Shown piece by piece: positions 58,477-64,000 of a stretch of DNA of 64,000 bases. The notes below the pieces were generated by a model. That model did no database searches. It was given only the letters and a program-made list of their open reading frames with translations, and was not told the DNA's origin. The stretch's first letter is position 1; each line of letters opens with the position of its first letter. Both the position numbers and the translations under genes were made by a program. The DNA comes from an uncultured Collinsella sp. (GTDB lineage Bacteria > Actinomycetota > Coriobacteriia > Coriobacteriales > Coriobacteriaceae). The stretch is taken from NCBI GenBank assembly GCA_959028445.1, contig CAUFRY010000001.1:55364-119363 (forward strand). Reading direction: 5' to 3'.

Positions 58477-59901
58477 CTAGCACACACCTTCCACAAAGCG
58501 GTCGAGCTCAACAAAGCGGGAACCCTTGACCAGTACAACATCATGTTTTTCAAGCGCGCCGCCCATGCGGTCGAGCACCTGCTGATAATCGGAGAACACC
58601 TGGATGCGGTCCTCGTCCATGCCCATCATGCGCGCGGCATCGGCCATAAGCTGGGCCAGCTCACCACCCACGCACGCCAGCATGTCGAGCTTCTTGGCGG
58701 CGGCATAGGCGCCCACGAGCTCATGCATGCGAGGAGCCTCATCGCCCATCTCGCCCATCTCGCCCAGGATCGCCATACGAGACCCCGTGCACGAAAGCGA
58801 GCACAGTAGATCGAGACCAGCAGCCATGGATTCGGCGCTGGCGTTATAGGAATCGTCGATGACGCGGGCACCGCTCTTGGCGCGCTTGATCTCCTGGCGG
58901 TGCCCGGTGATCGTGAGGCCCCTAAAGGCAGCATCGATCTGCTCGGGCGTCACGCCCAGGCGATAGGCAACCGCGGCGGCCTTAACGGCATTTGGAACGG
59001 ACTGCACGCCGGGGATGGCAAGCATGGTATCGATCGTCTCACCCTGGCCAAAATCGAGCGTAAAGACCGGACGGCCCTCGTCATCAACACGAATGTCGCG
59101 GGCACGGACCTCATCGTCGTCCGAGACGCCGGCCAGCATCACGTCGATACCAGCAGGCTGGGCGAACGTATCGCGAATGAACGGCGTAAAGTCGTCCTCG
59201 CCGCCCAAAACCAGCAGCGGCAAGAAGTCGCCGGCGGCGCACATGCCCTGGACAATCTCGGCCTTAGCGCGGGCGATGTTCTCGCGGCTGCCCAAAATGC
59301 CGATGTGAGAGGTACCAATCTTGCTCACGATGGCAAGGTTGGGATTGGCGGACTGGGACAGGCGCTCAATCTCGTGGAAATGGTTCATGCCCATCTCGAG
59401 CACCAGGACCTCGGTATCGGCCGGAGCGGAAAGCACCGTGAGCGGCATGCCGATCAGGTTATTGAAATTGCCCTTGGTGGCCCAGACACGATAGCGCTTG
59501 GCGAGCACAGCGGCGAGCACGTCCTTGGTCGTCGTCTTGCCGATGGAACCGGTAATGCCAACGACCAGGCAGCCAAGCTCCAGGCGATACGCGTGCGCCA
59601 AACGCAGCAGAAACTCCTCGGGATCATCGGTCAGCAGGATGGCGCATCCTTTGTCCTGCGCCAGCGAGACCAGCTCGGCCTCGGGCTCACGCGTCATCAC
59701 GACGGCGCCGGCACCCGACTGGACGGCACGGGAAGCAAAATCATTGCCGTCGACGTTTTCACCGGGAAAGGCGACGAAAATCGTCCCTTCCTCGACCTGG
59801 CGCGAGTCGATAACGCACCCGCGGCATACCCGATCGGCTTCTCCCGTCACGGTTCGGGCCCCTGTTGCGGCCGCGAGGTTGTTGACGGCGATCTCTATCA
59901 T
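58477..59901 (-). CDS. murF: UDP-N-acetylmuramoyl-tripeptide--D-alanyl-D-alanine ligase
   Basis: Adds D-Ala-D-Ala to complete the pentapeptide precursor. The 474-residue Mur ligase has the N-terminal domain with CVIDSRQVEEGTIFVAFPGENVDGNDF, the P-loop GITGSIGKTTTKDVLAAVL, GNFNNLIGMPLTVL, LVLEMGMNHFHEIERLS and VIDDSYNASAESMAAGLD. SIGKTTTKD and GMNHFHEIE point to MurF rather than MurE. In most clusters murE would sit between ftsI and murF, but here there is only a 127-base gap. Confidence 0.95.
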   Translation of the reverse strand: MIEIAVNNLAAATGARTVTGEADRVCRGCVIDSRQVEEGTIFVAFPGENVDGNDFASRAVQSGAGAVVMTREPEAELVSLAQDKGCAILLTDDPEEFLLRLAHAYRLELGCLVVGITGSIGKTTTKDVLAAVLAKRYRVWATKGNFNNLIGMPLTVLSAPADTEVLVLEMGMNHFHEIERLSQSANPNLAIVSKIGTSHIGILGSRENIARAKAEIVQGMCAAGDFLPLLVLGGEDDFTPFIRDTFAQPAGIDVMLAGVSDDDEVRARDIRVDDEGRPVFTLDFGQGETIDTMLAIPGVQSVPNAVKAAAVAYRLGVTPEQIDAAFRGLTITGHRQEIKRAKSGARVIDDSYNASAESMAAGLDLLCSLSCTGSRMAILGEMGEMGDEAPRMHELVGAYAAAKKLDMLACVGGELAQLMADAARMMGMDEDRIQVFSDYQQVLDRMGGALEKHDVVLVKGSRFVELDRFVEGVC

Positions 59902-60028
59902 TGCAGCTCCCCTGTAAACCTAATAATGCTATCGGCGTATTGTATCCCAGCGCCGCGCATGCGTGGTGCAGGGCATGTGAACACCCCTCATATGGGACAA
60001 CAAACCACGCCCCAAAGATTGTAACCCC

Positions 60029-61894
60029 CTACCTCGTGCGCGGGATACCCAGCACGTCGAGCGCGTTGGCCATAATGGACTGGAACGGCACCGCAGCGGC
60101 ATCTGAGCCGCTCGGCGTTCCGTCGAGCGTGATATAGCACAGCACCTTGGGCGATTGTGCCGGTGCAAAGCCCATAAAGGACGACATGTAGTTCTCCTTG
60201 AGGTAGCCGCCGTTCTCGTCGGCACGTTCGGCCGTACCGGTCTTACCCGCCACGTCATAGCCGTCAACCGCGCCGCCAACGCCCGTTCCCTCGGACACGA
60301 CCGTCTGCATGCACGATGTCACCTGGGATGCAGCATCCTCAGAAATCGCGCGCTCGCCTTCGCCCCAGTCCTTCTCGTCGCCTTTGCTGGACTTATAGAA
60401 GTGCGGTGTCATCATCACGCCGCCGTTGGCGATGCCGCCCACGGCACGTGCGATCTCAATCGGCGAGACGGACAGTGCCTGTCCAAAGCTCATCGAGCCC
60501 AGCGTGGCGCCGTCATACTGGTCACGCTCCTTGACGATACCCAGGCTCTCGCCCGGAAAATCTACACCAGAGCTGTGACCGATGCCCCACTTGTCCACAT
60601 AGGCGGCAAAGTCGTCGGCACCGATCTTGCGCCCCACCAGGACAAAGCCCACGTTGGACGAACGGCGCATCATCTCGCGCACATCCATGGTCATGGCGTA
60701 GTCGCGCTTGTCGGCATCGGTGACGGTATCGTCGCCCACCTTGATGCTCGCCGGCACCTCAAACGACGTACTCGATCGCACGACACCCAAGTCGAAGCCG
60801 GCGCCCGCCACGAGCGTCTTAAAGACCGAGCCGGGCTCGTAGGCGTCGGTGACCAGGCGCAAGTTCATATCCTCGGTTTTGGCGTTTTCCAGATCGGTCT
60901 GGTCGTAGGTCGGGTACGAGCAGGCGGCGAGAATTTCACCAGTCGTGGGGTCGGTGACCAAAGCCGAGCCGTTCTTGGCCTTGGTCTTCTCGACAGCCTC
61001 TGCCAGGGCATCCTCGGCCGCTCGCTGGATATTGACGTCGAGCGTCGTCACGATATCAACGCCGTCGACCGCAGCCACCTTTTTATAGGCACCGCCCGCG
61101 ATATAGCTACCGTCCCTCGCCCGCTCGCGCACCAGCGAACCGTTCGTTCCGGTCAAAAGCTTGTTGTACTGTTTTTCGAGGCCCGTCAGACCGTCGTTGT
61201 CCACGTTTACCACGCCAAGCACCTGCGATGCCAGGTTGCCGTAGGGGTACACGCGCTTCATGGCCTGCTCAAAGAGCACGCCGGGCAGGTTCTTCTTCTC
61301 CAGCGCCGCAGCATCGTCTTCGTCCACCTGGCGCTTAATATACACCCAGGTGCCATCGGACTCGACGAGCTTGCGGCAGGTCTTTTTATCGATTCCAGTT
61401 GCCTTGACCAGCGCCGACACCGTCTTGTCAACATCCTCGACAAGCTGCGGGTTCACGGCGATGTTGCGACATTCGACCGACGACGCCAGCACGTTACCGT
61501 TGCGGTCGTAGATGGTGCCGCGTTTGGCATAGAGGGTCTGTGCAAGCAGGCGGCGCGCATCGGCACGCTCGCGCAGTTTATCGGCTTCGACAATTTGATA
61601 GTCGGCAAGGCGAAAGACGCCCAAGCCCAAACCAAGCCCGATGAAGCCCATGATGGCTTTGCGGCGAGGCAGAGGCGTGCCTGTGAGCCATTCGGTCGAC
61701 GAACTCTTGCGCGACCTGGTGTTATGCATTTGAGGGCCGTCCGAGCCGCGAAGTCGCGACGCCGGGTCGTTGCCACGGGACTGCCCGGCGTTGTAAGATT
61801 GCCGACCCGTTCCTTGATAACCAGAACGTCCCCGCGACGAGGGACGTCCAGAACCGCGGCCCCCATCGGAACCGCGGCGATAGTCATTTGTCAT
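60029..61894 (-). CDS. ftsI: Septal D,D-transpeptidase (class B penicillin-binding protein)
   Basis: Cross-links septal peptidoglycan together with FtsW. The 621-residue protein has a basic, Gly/Ser/Arg-rich cytoplasmic tail of about 78 residues, one helix (80-98), the PBP dimerisation domain (RGTIYDRNGNVLASS at 125-139) and the transpeptidase domain. Active-site motifs are SVFK (356-359, catalytic Ser356), SSN (412-414) and KTG (551-553). No PASTA repeats are present. It lies next to the ftsL-like gene, supporting a divisional role. Confidence 0.95.
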   Translation of the reverse strand: MTNDYRRGSDGGRGSGRPSSRGRSGYQGTGRQSYNAGQSRGNDPASRLRGSDGPQMHNTRSRKSSSTEWLTGTPLPRRKAIMGFIGLGLGLGVFRLADYQIVEADKLRERADARRLLAQTLYAKRGTIYDRNGNVLASSVECRNIAVNPQLVEDVDKTVSALVKATGIDKKTCRKLVESDGTWVYIKRQVDEDDAAALEKKNLPGVLFEQAMKRVYPYGNLASQVLGVVNVDNDGLTGLEKQYNKLLTGTNGSLVRERARDGSYIAGGAYKKVAAVDGVDIVTTLDVNIQRAAEDALAEAVEKTKAKNGSALVTDPTTGEILAACSYPTYDQTDLENAKTEDMNLRLVTDAYEPGSVFKTLVAGAGFDLGVVRSSTSFEVPASIKVGDDTVTDADKRDYAMTMDVREMMRRSSNVGFVLVGRKIGADDFAAYVDKWGIGHSSGVDFPGESLGIVKERDQYDGATLGSMSFGQALSVSPIEIARAVGGIANGGVMMTPHFYKSSKGDEKDWGEGERAISEDAASQVTSCMQTVVSEGTGVGGAVDGYDVAGKTGTAERADENGGYLKENYMSSFMGFAPAQSPKVLCYITLDGTPSGSDAAAVPFQSIMANALDVLGIPRTR

Positions 61895-61911
61895 ACTCAG
61901 CTACCGTCTTG

Positions 61912-62382
61912 CTACTGAGCGGTCGCGGTCGCGTTGGCGCCCGCGGCTGCATCCTGCGAAAAGTCAAGTGTAACGCTCTCGCTGGGCTCCACCATGCCAT
62001 AAGCGCCCGCAAGGTCGCGAATGCGCGTGTCGGCACCATAGACCGAATGCATGACCTCCAGGTCGGAGCTCTCATCGGTCGCCTTCTCGAGCGTGTTGGT
62101 AAGCGCGGCGTTGCTGTTGAGCACCTGGGCCGTAATGCCGGCGAGCGCCACACGGGCGACACCGATCGTCATGAAGATGGCCGCAATGATGCAAAACGTT
62201 TTAAGAACGCTCATGAAAACCGGGCTTACCGCCTGGTTTGCCTGACGGCCCGCGCCCGTGTAGACATCAAAGCGCGGTGTGCGCTGCTCGCGGGGAGCAA
62301 CGGGGGCCTGCGGTGCCTCACGATAGGCGGGCATGGCGTTCATATCATAGGCGAGTGCTGCGTTTGAAGTGTTGTAGCCCAT
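61912..62382 (-). CDS. ftsL: FtsL-like septum formation initiator protein
   Basis: A 156-residue bitopic protein. A 57-residue cytoplasmic part rich in Pro and Ala precedes one helix (VLKTFCIIAAIFMTIGVARVALAGI, about 59-83), then a coiled-coil-prone stretch NSNAALTNTLEKATDESSDLEVMHSVYGADTRIRDLAGAYGMVEPSE, which matches the leucine-zipper plus G-M-V-P pattern of FtsL/DivIC proteins. The Ala-rich tail is variable. Sequence conservation in this family is low, so the call rests on topology and on the position between rsmH and ftsI. Confidence 0.78.
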   Translation of the reverse strand: MGYNTSNAALAYDMNAMPAYREAPQAPVAPREQRTPRFDVYTGAGRQANQAVSPVFMSVLKTFCIIAAIFMTIGVARVALAGITAQVLNSNAALTNTLEKATDESSDLEVMHSVYGADTRIRDLAGAYGMVEPSESVTLDFSQDAAAGANATATAQ

Positions 62383-62472
62383 GATATGCCGCCTCCCATC
62401 CCGAGTACGTTGGTAGTGTGTTTAAGCTTCGTTTGTGGTACGAGCGGGAGGTCCAATATCACGCAGTCGCGT

Positions 62473-63438
62473 CTACAGACGCTGCGCCACGCGGATCTTG
62501 GCTGATCTCGCCCGAGGGTTGCGCGCAACCTCATCGGGTTGGGCAACCAGGGGTTTGCGGGTGATGACCTTGAGTATCGGCACGTTGCCGCACACGCACA
62601 CCGGAATCTCCGGCGGACACGTGCACCCCTGGCTCATCTCCTTAAAGTGGTTCTTTACGATACGGTCCTCGAGCGAGTGATACGAGATGACGCAGATACG
62701 TCCGCCCGGGTTGAGCCACCTGGTGGCGGCATCAAGCCCTCGTTCGAGCACATCGAGCTCGTGATTGACCTCGATGCGAATGGCCTGGAAACTTTTCTTG
62801 GCCGGGTGTCCGCCATGCCGACGAGCGGCAGCCGGGATACCCGCCTTGATGATCTCGACAAATTGGCCGGTGGTTTCGATCGGTTCTTGCTCGCGGCGGC
62901 GCACGATCTCGCGCGCAATCTGCGAGGCGAACTTCTCTTCTCCGTAGACGCGTAGAATCCGGGCGAGGTCGTGTTCGTTATAGGTGTTGATGACCTCAGC
63001 TGCGTTTAAGGTGTTATTACCCGGATCCATCCGCATGTCCAATGGGGCGTCCTCGTTATACGAAAAGCCCCTGCCAGGGATATCGAGTTGCGGTGACGAA
63101 ACGCCCAAATCGAACAGGAAGCCATCGACCCCGGGCACCTCGGCCGAGCAAAGCAGCTCGTCCAAGTCGCCGAAGTTGCCCTTCAGCAGCTGGTGCGGAA
63201 CGCCGGGAACCTCGCGGTCCAGACGGGCACCAGCGGCCTCGAGGGCCATGTCGTCCTGATCGACGCCGAGCAAAAGGCCCGTCTCCCCCACCTGCGCGGC
63301 CATCTTTACCGAATGGCCGGCACCGCCAAGGGTGCAATCGCAGACAACGGAGCCGCTCTTTAGCCGCAGCGACTCAAGCACTTCGCCGAGCATGACAGGT
63401 TCATGCCGATATTCTTGTGTCAAGATCCCACGCTCCAT
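62473..63438 (-). CDS. rsmH: 16S rRNA (cytosine(1402)-N(4))-methyltransferase
   Basis: Methylates C1402 in the ribosomal decoding centre using SAM. The 321-residue protein has the N-terminal YRHEPVMLGEVLESL, the SAM-binding VVCDCTLGGAGHS, LFDLGVSSPQLD, FSYNEDAPLDMRMD, and the C-terminal RICVISYHSLEDRIVKNHF. The segment MSQGCTCPPEIPVCVCG holds a cysteine cluster common in Gram-positive RsmH. It follows mraZ by 20 bases, the canonical dcw start. Confidence 0.96.
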   Translation of the reverse strand: MERGILTQEYRHEPVMLGEVLESLRLKSGSVVCDCTLGGAGHSVKMAAQVGETGLLLGVDQDDMALEAAGARLDREVPGVPHQLLKGNFGDLDELLCSAEVPGVDGFLFDLGVSSPQLDIPGRGFSYNEDAPLDMRMDPGNNTLNAAEVINTYNEHDLARILRVYGEEKFASQIAREIVRRREQEPIETTGQFVEIIKAGIPAAARRHGGHPAKKSFQAIRIEVNHELDVLERGLDAATRWLNPGGRICVISYHSLEDRIVKNHFKEMSQGCTCPPEIPVCVCGNVPILKVITRKPLVAQPDEVARNPRARSAKIRVAQRL

Positions 63439-63458
63439 CCGTTACCCGTGCCTTGCCC

Positions 63459-63893
63459 TTACGAGAAGAAGAGGTCCAGCAGGGCCTCATCGTCATCGTC
63501 CTCATCGGCCGCGGCGCGATCCCAAACCTCAAGGTGGTCGTAGTTGCCCACAACCGTGACCTCGCGGTCGAGGTTCGCCTGCTTGCGGAGAGACTCGGAA
63601 AGACCGATACGACCGGCGCTGTCCACGTCCATCGACGTGGTGCGCTTGTTGATCGCCCTCATGAGCTTCTGGTCGTTGATGTCACGCGGGTTAAAACCCT
63701 CGTGGCCCTCACGACCCGCGAAGAGTCCTTCGACCCACTTATCGAAGGCCTCGGCAGAGAACACGTACAGAGCATCGACATCCAGGGCTTTGAACACGCG
63801 AACGTGCTCTCCAAGCTCCTCGCGAAGGGGTGCAGGCAGGGATAGACGACCTTTTGCATCGAGATTGCGCTCGTATGCACCCGTCATTCCCAT
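63459..63893 (-). CDS. mraZ: Transcriptional regulator MraZ
   Basis: First gene of the dcw cluster; a DNA-binding AbrB-like protein that represses its own operon. The 144-residue protein has two SpoVT/AbrB repeats: GAYERNLDAKGRLSLPAPLREEL (about 5-27) and TTSMDVDSAGRIGLSESLRKQA (about 86-107), each with the D-x-x-G-R motif. The C-terminus is acidic (ADEDDDDEALLDLFFS). The ATG is five bases after GGGAGGG. Twin palindromes in its promoter are probable binding sites. Confidence 0.95.
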   Translation of the reverse strand: MGMTGAYERNLDAKGRLSLPAPLREELGEHVRVFKALDVDALYVFSAEAFDKWVEGLFAGREGHEGFNPRDINDQKLMRAINKRTTSMDVDSAGRIGLSESLRKQANLDREVTVVGNYDHLEVWDRAAADEDDDDEALLDLFFS

Positions 63894-63929
63894 GTGCGCC
63901 CTCCCCTCGGTTACTCAGATGGCACGTAC

Positions 63930-63946
63930 GCGGGGAACCACCCCGC
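63930..63946 (-). promoter_or_regulatory. mra operator candidate, proximal
   Basis: GCGGGG-AACCA-CCCCGC, a perfect 6+6 palindrome. It lies about 10-25 bases downstream of the predicted start of transcription. It shares GGGGAACC(A/G)CCCC with the distal copy; the centres are 37 bases apart. Confidence 0.6.
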
Positions 63947-63961
63947 CTGTCGACGTCATCA

Positions 63962-63990
63962 ATAATATGGGGAACCGCCCCATTTTTCAA
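63962..63990 (-). promoter_or_regulatory. mraZ promoter
   Basis: On the minus strand TTGAAA (63985-63990), a 17-base spacer and TATTAT (63962-63967), about 68 bases upstream of mraZ. The spacer consists almost exactly of the distal palindrome. Confidence 0.7.
63967..63983 (-). promoter_or_regulatory. mra operator candidate, distal
   Basis: ATGGGG-AACCG-CCCCAT, a perfect 6+6 palindrome filling the -35/-10 spacer. The TGGGGAA part resembles the TGGGAA units bound by MraZ in E. coli, although there the sites are direct repeats. Confidence 0.6.
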
Positions 63991-64000
63991 CACCTTTCCC

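Overview
The window looks like a chromosomal segment of a Coriobacteriia actinobacterium, most likely the gut genus Collinsella. The DNA is GC-rich and the genes are tightly packed. Supporting traits are a dcw cluster without ftsA, SepF and DivIVA in place of other division factors, a type-A-like RNase P RNA, an anaerobe-style metabolic set (double-cubane-cluster protein, short ThiC, UPF0597 cysteine desulfidase) and many perfect intergenic palindromes. I see no tRNA gene, rRNA gene, prophage, insertion sequence or CRISPR-Cas locus.

Layout. 1-6.2 kb: end of a 2-hydroxyacyl-CoA dehydratase-family gene, then molybdate uptake (modA, modB, modC) and molybdenum cofactor genes (moaB, moeA), all on the minus strand. 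6.4-14.3 kb: CLC-type (probably fluoride) antiporter, lipid kinase, ArfB-like ribosome rescue factor, xpt, an MFS exporter, an O-acetylhomoserine sulfhydrylase, a C_GCAxxG_C_C protein and a YigZ-family protein. 14.4-20.3 kb: rnpB, rpsA, a HAD hydrolase, a cysteine desulfidase-like gene, rpiB and ndk, with two copies of a structured RNA-like element. 20.6-24.1 kb: argH, a 56-codon gene and argG, preceded by a 24-codon arginine-rich leader ORF. 24.3-34.9 kb: HAD phosphatase, polA, M18 aminopeptidase, yaaA, TPP riboswitch-thiC, thiD, a hairpin array and a frameshifted SGNH hydrolase. 34.9-40.1 kb: PARG-like protein, Bax inhibitor-1 family protein, PiT phosphate transporter with its DUF47 partner, and a nitroreductase.

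40.2-64 kb is one long minus-strand cell-division and cell-wall block. In transcription order it reads mraZ-rsmH-ftsL-like-ftsI-murF-mraY-murD-ftsW-murG-murC-murB-ftsQ-ftsZ, then pgeF, the whole pstSCAB-phoU phosphate operon, and then yggS-sepF-yggT-divIVA. The pst operon thus sits inside what in other Gram-positives is a continuous ftsZ-pgeF-yggS-sepF-yggT-divIVA run. murE is missing from its usual place between ftsI and murF.

The most interesting non-coding signals are: (1) two 115-nt elements at 14380 and 17471 with conserved internal loops and stems that differ in sequence but stay paired; (2) six alternating inverted copies of a 15-16-nt motif spaced every 40 nt at 33916-34131; (3) a three-member palindrome family (8877, 29781, 30721) with compensatory changes; (4) the arginine-rich leader ORF before argG with competing hairpins; (5) twin palindromic operators in the mraZ promoter; (6) two large cruciform-forming repeats (25187 and 39305), each followed by a G+T-rich tract. 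All calls come from reading the sequence; no database search was run.
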